Source: Streptomyces sp. B21-083 | GTDB lineage: Bacteria; Actinomycetota; Actinomycetes; Streptomycetales; Streptomycetaceae | NCBI RefSeq assembly: GCF_036898825.1 | Contig: NZ_JARUND010000002.1 | Span: 3,782,001-3,846,000, forward strand | Reading direction: 5' to 3' | Length of the DNA: 64,000 bases | Notes under the pieces: model-generated | Told to the model about the DNA's origin: nothing | Database searches by the model: none | The model's input: only the letters and a program-made list of their open reading frames with translations | Translations under genes and position numbers: made by a program | Part shown: in pieces, positions 42,909 to 52,700 of the stretch | Layout: the number at the start of each line of letters is the position of its first letter | Position numbering within the stretch: the stretch's first letter is position 1

Positions 42909-43044
42909 GCGTACACCTCCTTCGCCGCCCGTCCACGGGGGCGCCGGGCCGCACGATAGGGCAGACCTCTCCAAGTAACCAGGCCCGTCCGGCGCCGGAT
43001 CTGTCCGGCCGATCCCTGTGGGCCCCCTTCGTCCAGTGGTTTTA

Positions 43045-43056
43045 GAAAGCGCTGTC
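43045..43056. promoter_or_regulatory. LacI-type operator upstream of the GH30 gene
   Basis: GAAAGCGCTGTC has a central AGCGCT and is an imperfect palindrome of the LacI-family form (GAAAGCGCTTTC type) seen before many Streptomyces glycoside-hydrolase genes. It lies 82 bp before the start. Confidence 0.5.
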
Positions 43057-43137
43057 AGAACTCTCGACAACCCCACCCACCACACCTGATGCTTCCTCGT
43101 GACATGAACGGAAGGTCGTAATCCGGACGGAGAAGTC

Positions 43138-44613
43138 ATGATCCGACGCAGATCCCTGCTGGCTGCGGCAGGTGGCACGGTCCTCGGCAGCGCCCTGGCT
43201 ACGGGCACCGCCCGAGCTGACGCGACCATCACTGTCAACCCCGCTGCCAAGTACGGGACTTGGGAGGGCTGGGGCACCTCGCTCGCCTGGTGGGCGAACG
43301 TGTTCGGTGCCCGGGACGACTTCGCGGACCTCTTCTTCACCACCAAGTCGGTGACGTACAACGGGACCTCGCTGCCCGGCCTGGGCCTGAACATCGCCCG
43401 CTACAACCTCGGCGCGTCCAGCTGGAACAGCGTGGGCGGCACGAGCATGGTGGCGTCGCCGAACATCCCGGCGTTCAAGCAGATCGAGGGCTACTGGCAG
43501 GACTGGAACAACGAGGACCCCACCTCCTCGGCCTGGAACTGGTCGGCGGACGCGAAGCAGCGGGCGGCGCTGACGAAGGCGGTGGCGCGCGGAGCGACCA
43601 CCGAACTGTTCGCCAACTCGCCGATGTGGTGGATGTGTTCGAACCACAACCCGTCGGGCGCCTCAGGCGGCGGCAACAACCTCCAGACCTGGAACTACCG
43701 CCAGCACGCCTCACACCTGGCCGCCGTGGCCCTGTACGCCAAGAACAACTGGGGCGTGAACTTCGCGACGGTGGACCCGTTCAACGAGGCCTCGTCGAAC
43801 TGGTGGACGGCCACCGGCACGCAGGAGGGCTGCCACATGGACTCGACGGTCCAGGCGGCCGTACTCCCGTACATGCGAAGCGAGTTGGACAAGCGAGGCC
43901 TGACGGGGATCAGGATCTCGGCCTCGGACGAGACGAACTACGACACGGCCCGCTCGACCTGGGCGGCCTTCGGTTCGTCGACGAAGGCCCTGGTCAACCA
44001 GGTCAACGTGCACGGCTACCAGGGTTCCGGCGGCCGCCGCGACCTCCTCTACACGGACGTGGTGACGACGTCCGGCAAGAAGCTGTGGAACTCGGAGACG
44101 GGCGACAAGGACGGGACCGGCCGGACCCTGGCGTCGAACCTCCTCCTGGACTTCCGCTGGCTGCACCCCACGGCCTGGGTGTACTGGCAGGTCATGGACC
44201 CGACGGCGGGCTGGGCGATGGTCGCCTACGACGAGAAGACGTTGCAGCCGACGACGGTCCAGACCAAGCACTACGTGATGGCCCAGTTCAGCCGCCACAT
44301 CCGCCCCGGCATGACGATTCTCGACACGGGCGTCGACTACGCGGTGGCGGCCTACGACGCAAGCGCGAAGCGCCTGGTGATCGTCGCCCTGAACACGTCC
44401 TCCTCGGCCCAGACCCTGACCTTCAACCTCGGCAACTTCACCACGGTGACGGGCGGTTCGGGCGGTGTGGTCCCCCGCTGGAACACGGTGACGGGCGGCG
44501 GCGGTGACCTCTACACGGCCCGCTCGGACAGGTTCCTGAGCGGCAAGACGGTGGCGGTGCCGTTCGCGGCGGGCGCGGTACAGACGTTGCAGGTGGACGG
44601 GGTGACCATCTGA
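43138..44613 (+). CDS. Secreted GH30 glycoside hydrolase (endo-beta-1,6-galactanase-like)
   Basis: 491 residues with a Tat-type signal (MIRRRSLLAAAGGTVLGSAL). TIM barrel of the GH30 type: YGTWEGWGTSLAWWANVFG, LNIARYNLGASSW, FANSPMWWMCSNHNPSG, acid/base Glu in DPFNEASSNWW and nucleophile Glu in LWNSETGDKDG, then a C-terminal beta domain (YAVAAYDASAKRLVIVALNT). The sequence style matches the subfamily with endo-beta-1,6-galactanase from Streptomyces, which attacks plant arabinogalactan. Regulation by a LacI-type site is likely. Confidence 0.87.
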   Translation: MIRRRSLLAAAGGTVLGSALATGTARADATITVNPAAKYGTWEGWGTSLAWWANVFGARDDFADLFFTTKSVTYNGTSLPGLGLNIARYNLGASSWNSVGGTSMVASPNIPAFKQIEGYWQDWNNEDPTSSAWNWSADAKQRAALTKAVARGATTELFANSPMWWMCSNHNPSGASGGGNNLQTWNYRQHASHLAAVALYAKNNWGVNFATVDPFNEASSNWWTATGTQEGCHMDSTVQAAVLPYMRSELDKRGLTGIRISASDETNYDTARSTWAAFGSSTKALVNQVNVHGYQGSGGRRDLLYTDVVTTSGKKLWNSETGDKDGTGRTLASNLLLDFRWLHPTAWVYWQVMDPTAGWAMVAYDEKTLQPTTVQTKHYVMAQFSRHIRPGMTILDTGVDYAVAAYDASAKRLVIVALNTSSSAQTLTFNLGNFTTVTGGSGGVVPRWNTVTGGGGDLYTARSDRFLSGKTVAVPFAAGAVQTLQVDGVTI

Positions 44614-44663
44614 GTCGCTGAGGAGTCGGAGCGGAGTCACAGGGGAGTCAGCGGGGAGCCGCT

Positions 44664-44705
44664 GGGGAGGGGAGGCGCCGCCGGGCCGGGTCGCCTCCCC
44701 TCCCC
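44664..44705 (+). terminator. Terminator after the GH30 gene
   Basis: GGGGAGGGGAGGCG and CGCCTCCCCTCCCC form a perfect 14-bp stem with a 14-nt loop. Confidence 0.75.
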
Positions 44706-44764
44706 GGCGACCACTCTCATGGACGCCCCTCTTCTTTGACGGGCGTCGGCAGTACGGTGATCCC

Positions 44765-45784
44765 ATGCGCCCCGACACGCCTCCGGAAAACGTCGACCAC
44801 ATCGCCGAAGCGGCCCGCCTGGAGCGGACCGCCGGCCTCTACCCCGAGGACGCCGAACACCTGCTCGTGCAGGCCTCGGCCCATCTGGAACTGGCCGGCG
44901 ACCGCCCCGCCGCGACAGCCCTGTACGACCGCCTGCTCCAATCCCCGATCACCCTGGAGAGCCCCCATCTCGTACGGGCCCTCAAGGCGTCGAACCTGTG
45001 GGAGTACGGCCACGAGGCCGAGGCCCGAGCGATCATCGACGGCGTCCGCGCCGAGGCCCCGCGCGACCCGGCCCCCTGGGTGATCGTCGCGGAGTCGCTG
45101 GAGTCCCACGACGAGCTGGAGGCGGCCCAGGAGACGTTCACGGAGGCGGCCCGCCTCCTGATCTCGGACGCGCAGGAACCCCCGTACTCGACCCACCCCC
45201 TTCTCTACGGCCGCCACCGCGTACGCCGGATGCTGGGCGTGGCCCACGACGACTGGGACCGGCTCGCGGACACGCTCCACTCGTCGTCGGTGTCACTGGA
45301 CGAGCTTCACGACCCCAAGCGGGTCTGGTCCCTGGGCTCGGACAACCCGGCGGAGCTGCAGGCGGAGATCTCACGCCTGCGGGCCGAGTTGGGCGCGTTC
45401 AGGGAGGCGCTGTCCCGCCCGTTCCCGGTGGCGGTACTGCACTGGCCGGCGGAGGAACTGGCGGAGCTGGTCGCCGCGTATCCGGGCCTGGCGGACGAGT
45501 ACCCCTCCCATGAGGAGCACCTCGCGACGATAGAGGCGTCCCTGCGCGAGCTGGCGGCGTCCGGCACCGCGAACCTGGGGATCGTGACCGGGACGGTGCC
45601 TTCCTACGAGGCGTTCGCGGCGTCGGAGCAGGCCTCCCCCGGCGAGGTGGCGCTGTTGCCGCAGTACGCGACCACTCTGGCGGCCCGGGGGTTGGCCGTG
45701 GTGTGGCCCCCGCAGCGGAGCGCTGGGTGCTGGTGTGGGTCGGGGTCGGCTTACGAGGGGTGTCACGGGCGGGTCGCGGTATAG
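44765..45784 (+). CDS. TPR-like protein with C-terminal SEC-C zinc motif
   Basis: 339 residues. The first 200 are helical repeats (EHLLVQASAHLELAGDRPAA, HEAEARAIIDGVRAEAPRDP) as in TPR proteins. The end is a SEC-C motif, CWCGSGSAYEGCHG, with Cys-Cys-Cys-His zinc ligands, as at the C-terminus of SecA. A role in protein interaction or quality control is plausible but unproven. Confidence 0.83.
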   Translation: MRPDTPPENVDHIAEAARLERTAGLYPEDAEHLLVQASAHLELAGDRPAATALYDRLLQSPITLESPHLVRALKASNLWEYGHEAEARAIIDGVRAEAPRDPAPWVIVAESLESHDELEAAQETFTEAARLLISDAQEPPYSTHPLLYGRHRVRRMLGVAHDDWDRLADTLHSSSVSLDELHDPKRVWSLGSDNPAELQAEISRLRAELGAFREALSRPFPVAVLHWPAEELAELVAAYPGLADEYPSHEEHLATIEASLRELAASGTANLGIVTGTVPSYEAFAASEQASPGEVALLPQYATTLAARGLAVVWPPQRSAGCWCGSGSAYEGCHGRVAV

Positions 45785-45798
45785 GGACACAGCGGGGT

Positions 45799-45818
45799 GG
45801 GCCTCCCCGGGGAGGCCC
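45799..45818. terminator. 20-bp perfect palindrome after the SEC-C gene
   Basis: GGGCCTCCCC and GGGGAGGCCC are exact complements with no spacer, 15 bp after the stop. It is probably a terminator. The rest of the gap to 46043 holds no gene that I can support. Confidence 0.55.
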
Positions 45819-46043
45819 GACCGACGGTCTTCAGCCCGTTGTAGTGATCAGCGGGATCCAGTAGCGTCACCGACATGAACACCGGACCGGCGCCTCGACG
45901 CCACGCACGGATCGGCTATCCGGTGGAGAGCTGATCACACGGCGGGTGCGACGAAAGCACCCGCTCGGTTCGGCACGCGGACCTCCCAGTACTTGTGCAC
46001 CCACGAGTCCCTTTTCGTGCCGGACAATGCTGAGGTCAGCCGA

Positions 46044-46418
46044 ATGACAGTCACGTTCAACCACACCATCATCGCCGCCAAGGACCGCCACGAGTCGGCC
46101 CGCTTCTTCCGCGAACTGCTGGAACTGCCCGAAGCGCCTTCCTGGGGCCCGTTCATCAACATCCAGCTTGCCGACGGGGTGTTGCTGCAGTTCGCCGAGC
46201 CGCCGGTGGACATCCAGATGCAGCACTACGCGTTCCTGATCGACGACGAGCTGTTCGACCGGGCGTACCAGCGACTGCGCGACGACGGCATCGAGCACTG
46301 GGCCGACCCACAGATGCGACGCCCGGGCGAGACCAACACCGAGCACGGCGGCCGGGGCGTGTACTTCAAGGACCCTGGCGGCCACGCGATCGAGCTGATC
46401 ACCCGCCCGTACCTGTAG
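46044..46418 (+). CDS. VOC/glyoxalase-superfamily protein
   Basis: 124 residues with two beta-alpha-beta-beta-beta modules: FNHTIIAAKDRHESARFFRE and MQHYAFLIDDELFDRAYQRL, ending GVYFKDPGGHAIELITRP. Likely metal ligands are the His of FNHTI, the His of MQHYAF and the Glu of AIELI. It may act as dioxygenase, isomerase or resistance protein. ATG 46044 is used; 45993 would add an unusual 17-residue stretch. Confidence 0.85.
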   Translation: MTVTFNHTIIAAKDRHESARFFRELLELPEAPSWGPFINIQLADGVLLQFAEPPVDIQMQHYAFLIDDELFDRAYQRLRDDGIEHWADPQMRRPGETNTEHGGRGVYFKDPGGHAIELITRPYL

Positions 46419-46587
46419 ACGGAGCGACCGCCCGGTCGGGGACCCGGAAGTACGGATCCCGGCCAGGCGGTCGGCTGCTCCGGTCAGTTCAACTCGACAG
46501 GAAAGCGAACTCGGCGTCGCGCGGCAGGCCCGTCCCGTCACGACGCTCTCCGCGCCGGAATATGCCCATCAGGTCCCCAATCACGCT

Positions 46588-46633
46588 GAATCGTGGTTCC
46601 GCCCGGCCGGTGACGCGGGCGGAACCACGATTC
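46588..46633. terminator. Strong bidirectional terminator
   Basis: An 18-bp perfect stem (GAATCGTGGTTCCGCCCG and its complement) with a 10-nt loop lies between the convergent VOC gene and the trypsin-fold gene. Confidence 0.85.
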
Positions 46634-46650
46634 GCGGGGTCGGGCAGGTG

Positions 46651-48771
46651 TTACAGGGCGGTGTTGTAGCGCTCGATCATGTGAACGCGGCCGAAGGTCC
46701 AGTTGCCTGCGGCGGCTTCCCAGCTGCCTACGGGTGCGCTGAGCCTGCCGTTGGCCTGGGCGGTCCAGGTGAACATTTTCACTCGGCCGTCGCTGTACCC
46801 GTACATCGCGCCGAAGTCGTCCTTGCCGTCGCCGTTGTAGTCGCCGGTGACGAACTTCAGGTTCTGGCGCGTCATGTTGCCGGCCGGGGTGGACCAGGCT
46901 TCGAAGGGCTTGCTGAACGCGCCGCCGGCCGCGGCGGAGAAGACCTGGATGCCGTCGTGGCCGTCGGCGTAGTCGTACCAGGCTGCCACGTCGTCGCGGC
47001 CGTCACCGTCGAAGTCGCCCGCGAACACCGACGTACGGTCCGCGGAGCCCCAGGTGTCGCTCTCCCAGGAGCCGATCGGAGCGTTGAAGCCGCCTTGGGA
47101 AGTGGCCGTGAACGTCCAGAGCTTCGCGCGGGTGTCGCCGTACCTGTACCAGACGGCGAGGTCGTCACGGCCGTCACCGTCGAAGTCGCCCACCGCCGGC
47201 TTGCCGTTCGTCTGGGTCCAGTTCCCGTCGGGGGTCGTCCAGGACGTGAACGGGGTGTTGAAGCCACCGTCCGATTTCGCCGTGAACGTCCACAGCGTGT
47301 CGTGGCCGTCGGCGTAGTCGTACCAGACGGCGAGGTCGTCGCGGCCGTCCCCGTCGAAGTCACCGCTGTAGAGGTCCATGCGGGTGAAGGTCCAACCGGA
47401 CGTCACCGCCCAGGAGGAGAAGGGTGTCTGGAAGGTACCGTCGCCCTTGCCGAGCCAGGTGAACATCTTCACTTGGCCGTCGGTGTAGCCCTGGACGGCG
47501 GCCAGGTCGGCTATGCCGTCTCCGTTGTAGTCGCCGGTGGTGCGCTTCATCTGGTCTGCCGACCAGCTGCCGGCGGGGCCGGTCCAGGCGGCCAGGGGGG
47601 ACTTCAGCCGTCCGTCGGGCTCCGCGAGAACGGTGTGCACCGCGTCGTGGCCGTCGGCGTAGTCGTACCAGGCGGCCATGTCGCTGCGGCCGTCGCCGTC
47701 GTAGTCGTGGCGGAGGGTGCTGCCGCTGGCCCACAGGGACTCGCCCTGGGCGTTCTGGATGACGAAGTTGCCGCGGTCCTGGAGGACGGCCTTGCCGCCC
47801 GGGGCGGTGGTCCTGGACTCCCACAGCACGGTGCGGCCATCGGTCCCGATCACGGCGAGGTTGCCGCCGGCGTCGAAGCGGGCGGTGGCACCGGCGTTGC
47901 CGGCTGTGCCCGTGGACCACACGGTCGTACCCGCGTCGGAGCGGATGGTGAGGTTGCCGTCGGCCCCCATGGTGAGGCGGGCGGAGTTGGAGAGGAGGTT
48001 GTCGCCGGGGAGCATGACGGTGCCCGCGGTGAGTCGGCTGCCGTTGACGGTGTTGTCGAGGCGGGTGGCGACAGCGCCGGTGCGGGTCTCGCTGGAACCG
48101 AGACAACCTGCGTTCCAGGAGCGGCTGTTGAGGGCGACCAGCTCTGGGGTGCCGTTGTTGACGCGGACGACCGGGCCGCCCGCGTCGCCCTTGCAGACAG
48201 CGGCGGAAGCGGTCTTCGGCGCCAGATTCAGGGTGGTGGTGTCGGAGGCTCCGACGGTGAACTCACCGGTGTGGAGCTGGAGGGGCACCCACTCGTCCTT
48301 GGTGCGGCCGAATCCGGCGGCGGTCAGGGTCTCACCGGCGACGGGGGCCGTAGTGGCGAACTTGACCGGGGTGATGCCCGTGGTGGGGGTGGCCAGGCGG
48401 GCCAGAACCAGGTCGCGGCCCTCACGCGGCACCAGTTCGACGACCTCGCGGACCTGCCCGGCGGTGGTGGTCAGGTCGCTGCGTCCGATGGTGGCGACGG
48501 TCTTCAGCGCGGGCTTGCCCGCCGGCACCGATGCGGTGGTCGGGTCGGCGAAACAGCTGGCCGCGGTGGCGATCCAGCCCGGCGCCACCAGCGCACCGGA
48601 GCAGGCACGCTGACCGTCTCCCAGGTCCAGACGTGCGGTGAAGGAGTAGGTGCTGCCGGAGGCCGCGGGGCCGGCCAGGGCCTGTGCCGGGGTGACGGTA
48701 AGTGTGCTCGCCACGACGGCGGTGATGAGTGCGCCGCTCGTGAGAGCCACGCGGGTGCGTCTGTCGGACAC
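46651..48771 (-). CDS. Secreted trypsin-fold pseudoprotease with lectin-like and six FG-GAP/VCBS repeats
   Basis: 706 residues from GTG 48771 (AGGA 8 nt upstream; GTG 48813 is longer without a good site). Signal peptide to about residue 33. About 40-255: S1 trypsin fold, but the catalytic His is Ser72 (TAASCF instead of TAAHCF) and the nucleophile is Ala197 (GDAGGP instead of GDSGGP); Asp120 remains (GRDLVLARL). About 260-365: mannose-lectin-like repeats (NGNLTIRSDAGTTVWSTG style). About 370-700: six DxDGDGxxD calcium-type FG-GAP repeats (DYDGDGRSDMAAWYDYADGH and so on). It is almost certainly not a protease; it may bind ligands or glycans. Just downstream of a small secreted-protein gene on the same strand. 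Confidence 0.88.
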   Translation of the reverse strand: MSDRRTRVALTSGALITAVVASTLTVTPAQALAGPAASGSTYSFTARLDLGDGQRACSGALVAPGWIATAASCFADPTTASVPAGKPALKTVATIGRSDLTTTAGQVREVVELVPREGRDLVLARLATPTTGITPVKFATTAPVAGETLTAAGFGRTKDEWVPLQLHTGEFTVGASDTTTLNLAPKTASAAVCKGDAGGPVVRVNNGTPELVALNSRSWNAGCLGSSETRTGAVATRLDNTVNGSRLTAGTVMLPGDNLLSNSARLTMGADGNLTIRSDAGTTVWSTGTAGNAGATARFDAGGNLAVIGTDGRTVLWESRTTAPGGKAVLQDRGNFVIQNAQGESLWASGSTLRHDYDGDGRSDMAAWYDYADGHDAVHTVLAEPDGRLKSPLAAWTGPAGSWSADQMKRTTGDYNGDGIADLAAVQGYTDGQVKMFTWLGKGDGTFQTPFSSWAVTSGWTFTRMDLYSGDFDGDGRDDLAVWYDYADGHDTLWTFTAKSDGGFNTPFTSWTTPDGNWTQTNGKPAVGDFDGDGRDDLAVWYRYGDTRAKLWTFTATSQGGFNAPIGSWESDTWGSADRTSVFAGDFDGDGRDDVAAWYDYADGHDGIQVFSAAAGGAFSKPFEAWSTPAGNMTRQNLKFVTGDYNGDGKDDFGAMYGYSDGRVKMFTWTAQANGRLSAPVGSWEAAAGNWTFGRVHMIERYNTAL

Positions 48772-48929
48772 GTTGATGTTCCTCGTCCTGTTCGTCGGAT
48801 TCCGCTGTGTCACCTGGGTGGTGAGAGAGGCCTTCTGTCCGGGTGGAGGAGGCGCCCGCGCCAGGTGGGTGAGAGGTACTGCCGACCGGTCGGCTGGTCA
48901 GTGCGCCGGTCGATCGGCCGACCTGGGGG

Positions 48930-49433
48930 TCAACCGGTCACGCGGAGTTCGAGGAGCACGGTGGGAGGTTCGTTGACGCCTTCGCCGACACCCTTGAAGT
49001 CGTTCTTGGGCACGTCGACGGTCTTACTCACGCCCTCGGCGGTCAGTTCGGCACGGACCGGGTGCGATTCGGTCTGGATCGCGAAGACATCGGCGAGTTC
49101 GAGGGTGAGGTGGCCGGTGCTGGAGGTCACCTTGAAGCAGAACTCACCGGCGCCGACGCGGGTGAGGACCTTGAGCTGGTCGGCGGCCTCGTCGCAGGGG
49201 GCGAGGGTGATGCGGCCGTCACCGCGCTTCAGAGTGATGCCCTGCTCGGCCAGGATCTTGTCGGCGCCCGGGTAGTCGAAGGTCTCGACGGCGTACGGCG
49301 GCTCGTCGGCGACCGCGTTCCCGGTGCCCGCGTCCGTGGCGGTGCCGGTATTGGCGACCGCGAAAGCGGAAGCTCCGACGAGCGCTGCGGCGGTGATGCC
49401 GGAAAGCAGGAGTTTACGGCCGTGGGGGATCAA
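48930..49433 (-). CDS. Small secreted protein of unknown function
   Basis: 167 residues with signal peptide (KLLLSGITAAALVGASAFAV). The mature part has two cysteines (TLAPCDEAA and GEFCFKVTS), probably disulphide-linked, and is beta-rich with a late VLLELRVTG strand. It resembles secreted Streptomyces proteins without assigned function. It is upstream of the pseudoprotease on the same strand (158-bp gap) and divergent from the ALF-repeat toxin, so it may be a secreted partner of either. Confidence 0.75.
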   Translation of the reverse strand: MIPHGRKLLLSGITAAALVGASAFAVANTGTATDAGTGNAVADEPPYAVETFDYPGADKILAEQGITLKRGDGRITLAPCDEAADQLKVLTRVGAGEFCFKVTSSTGHLTLELADVFAIQTESHPVRAELTAEGVSKTVDVPKNDFKGVGEGVNEPPTVLLELRVTG

Positions 49434-49762
49434 CAGAGAGTTCCTTCCAGGAGCTATACGGAACGAATCCGGAAGGGAAGGTTCAAGGGTGTCTCACACC
49501 CGGACCGAATCCCCATAGCACCGAGGCATTCGAATTGCGCTGCAGCCACCCCGTCGCGCCCCCCTGCGGTGGGCTCACGATAGCAAAGGAAAGTTAAAGG
49601 TGCACCCAGCTTTTCGGCAACTCTCCACGTATGCTCGCCGGACCGAAATCCGTCACCTGGCATGCCGGTTGGCGCCAGGCCGAGAAATGGGTGGCTGTCA
49701 CCTTGAGACAAAAATCAGGGCCCCGCGCTGGTGCAACCAGCCGAAGAAGGTTCACAAGCGGA
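49434..49762. promoter_or_regulatory. 329-bp divergent promoter region before the ALF-repeat gene
   Basis: No gene is seen. The DNA is less GC-rich than the flanks (for example GATAGCAAAGGAAAGTTAAA near 49578) and should carry the promoters of both the small secreted protein and the toxin. No recognised operator. Confidence 0.4.
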
Positions 49763-52700
49763 ATGAAGCAATCAATGCGGGCAACCTCTCTGGCTGTCTT
49801 GATATCGCTCATGGCCGGATTCCTCGGGACCACGCCGGCTCTTGCCCTCGATGACCCCGTATACGGCGACGATCTGAGCAATTCACACATTCCGGCCACG
49901 GACCGCGGCAAGGTCCTGCTGGCGTGGAAAGCTGGTGGCCCGGGCATCAAGGCGGCAGCCGAGGCGGCCCTGCTGGGGACGGCCGCGGACGTACGCGAGT
50001 TCCTCGACACCGAGCAGCCGCTCGCCGAGCTCAGTGACGACCGAGTGGCCACGGTGCAGATCTTCTCGGCCGGCGGCCGTGGAGTGCGCCAGGCCGCGCA
50101 ACTGGCCCTCGCCGGTACGCCGGCGGACCTCGACACCTTCCTGAAGACCGGCTGGCAGGCGCCGCTGGAGCAGGACCAGCGGGTCCGGGCCACCCAGATC
50201 ATCAGTGCCGGCGGCCCCGAGGTGAAGGAGGTCGGCCAGGCGGCGCTGAGCGGCACCGCCGACGACGTCCAGAACTTCATCGTCGACAGCCAGTACGCGG
50301 CCCGGGAGAACGACGAACGGGTCCAGGTCGTCCAGATCCTGACCACGGGTGGCCCGGCGACCAAGGCGGCCGCCCAGGCCGCCCTCAACGGCACGCCCGA
50401 GGACGTGACGGAGTTCCTGGGGGTGGGTCAGCACATCGCGCGGGCCCGCGACCAGGAACAGGCCACCATCGAGGAACTCGTCGCCCTCGTACAGGAGGCC
50501 GGCCGCCAGGCGCAGGTGGAGACCGAGGCCGCCAAGGAGGCGTCGGCTCGTGCGATCGCCGCGACCCGGCTCGCCAAGGAGGCCGCCCAGAAGGCAGCCG
50601 CCGAGACCGAGGCCGCCAAGGACGACGCGACCAAGGCGTCCAATGCCGCCGGACGCGCGGCCGACGCCGCCGAGGGTGCGGCCAAGGCAGCGCAGGAGGC
50701 GATCAGCGCGTCCAACGCCGCCAACACCTCGGCCCGGATCGCCGCGAACGCCGCGGCGCAGGCCGCGGCCGCCGCCGCGGGCGCCGCCCAGGCCGCGTCC
50801 CGCGCCCGCAGTGCGGCCGCCGACGCGGCGACCGACGCGACCAAGGCCGCCGCGGCACGTAAGGCCGCGGAGGGTGCGCGGGCCGCCGCCGCGGGCGCCA
50901 AGAAGGCGGCCGAGGCCGCCGGCTTCGCCGGTGACGCGGCCGACGAGGCGGGCAAGGCCGCCTTGGCCGCCGCCGGCGCGGGGACCAACGCGGGCCTGGC
51001 CGCCGCCGCCGCGCAGGAGGCCAGCGGCCACGCGAATGTGTCCAGCGCCCAGGCCGCGCGGGCCAGGGCCGCGGCCGCGGACGCCCGCAGGCACGCGGCC
51101 GAGGCCACTCGCGCCGCGAACAAGGCGGTGGCGCTGGCCGCCAGGGCCGCGAAAGCGGCGCGCGAGGCCCGCGACGCCGCCAACTCCGCCGCCGTCCACG
51201 CCGAGAACGCCGCTGCCGCCGCCGACAAGGCCGCCGAGCACGCCGGTGACGCGGCCCAGGCCGCGGCCGAGTCGACCAAGCACGCGGCGGCGGCCAAGAC
51301 CGCGGCCGACACCGCGACCACGGCGGTCAACCAGGCCAGGACCACCTTCGACCTGGCCCGTGAGGTCGAGGCCGAGGAGCTGGCCGACCGCAGGTACACC
51401 GCGATCGAGCAGGCCAAGTCCTTCAAGATCGCGGACGACGAGCGCGAGTCCCGGGAACAGAAGGACGCCGAGGAGGCCAAGGCCGCCGACGCGGAGGCGC
51501 TGCGCCTCGCTGCGGAGGTGAGCAAGCCGGGCGCCGATCTCACCGTCGCCGCCGTACAGGCCCGTAAGGTCGCGCTGCACGTCGCGAAGACCCGCGGCCC
51601 CTGGAGCGTGACCACGGCCGAGGCCGCTCTCGCGGGCTCGGACGAGCTGGTCGTCGAATACATCAGGGCCGGCTGGAAGGAAGCGGGCGAGCGGGACCAG
51701 TACGCCCGCGTCGTCAACCTGGCCTGGGACTCGGAGTACCCGGCCGTCCGTACGGCCGCGAAGACCGCGCTGGGCGGCGACACCGCCCGGATCGGCGCCT
51801 TCATCGCGACCGGGCAGCACGACGCGGCCAAGAACGACTACCGCGTCAGGACGACCCAGCTCATGGACGGTGCCGGCTCCGCGGTGCGGAAGGCCGGCCA
51901 GGAGGCACTCGACTCCGGCACGCCGGACCGGATGCGCACCTTCATCCACTCCGGCTACTACACGGCCCGTACGAGCGACGAGCGGGTCCGTGCCGTCCAG
52001 TTGAGGGGCGTCGGCGGCCCTGAGCTCAAGGCGGCGGCCGATGTCGCGCTCGCCGGACCGCCGCAGGTGCTGCACCAGTTCATCGAGGTCGAGCGGTTCC
52101 GGGCCGTGCGCAAGGACCAGCTCACCGCCACGCACGTCTCGCGGATCCTGGGCCTGATCTCCGGAGCGGCGTCCATCGCCTCGAAGGCGCAGGAAGACGC
52201 CGCACTGGCCGCCAAGGTGGCCGCCGAGGCCCGTAAGGCGGCGGCCGAGGCGGCCGAGTACGCCGCGCAGGCCAAGGCGTCCGCGACCCAGGCGGGCGAG
52301 TACGCCACGCAGGCCGACGCCCACGCCGACGCCGCCGAGAAGTCCGCGGCCGAAGCGGCGGCCTCCGCCAGGTCGGCACGCGCCGCCGAGGCCAGCGCGA
52401 AGAGCGCCGCACGCAGCGCCGACCTGTCGGCGTCCCGCGCGGAGTCCTCTGCGGTGCAGGCACAGCACTCGGCGAGCGCGGCCTGGGCGGCGGCCGACGC
52501 CGCGTACGCCTCGTCCATCGCCGCCGGCAAGGACGCCGACGCCGCCAGCAAGGCCGCCGACGAGGCCGGGGACATCGCCTTCCGGAAGCTGCAGGAGGAG
52601 ATCAGGGAGCACTTCGCGAACCTGGCCGCCGAGGCCGAGGAACGAGGCCTCAAGGCGGAGGACGAGGCGTTCGAGGACTACCTGAACCAGCTCGACGAGA

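Noticed and set aside
45867..46043. Possible decayed gene upstream of the VOC gene
   Set aside because: Short peptide-like runs on the minus strand (SWVHKYWEVRVP) are too short and isolated to support a call.
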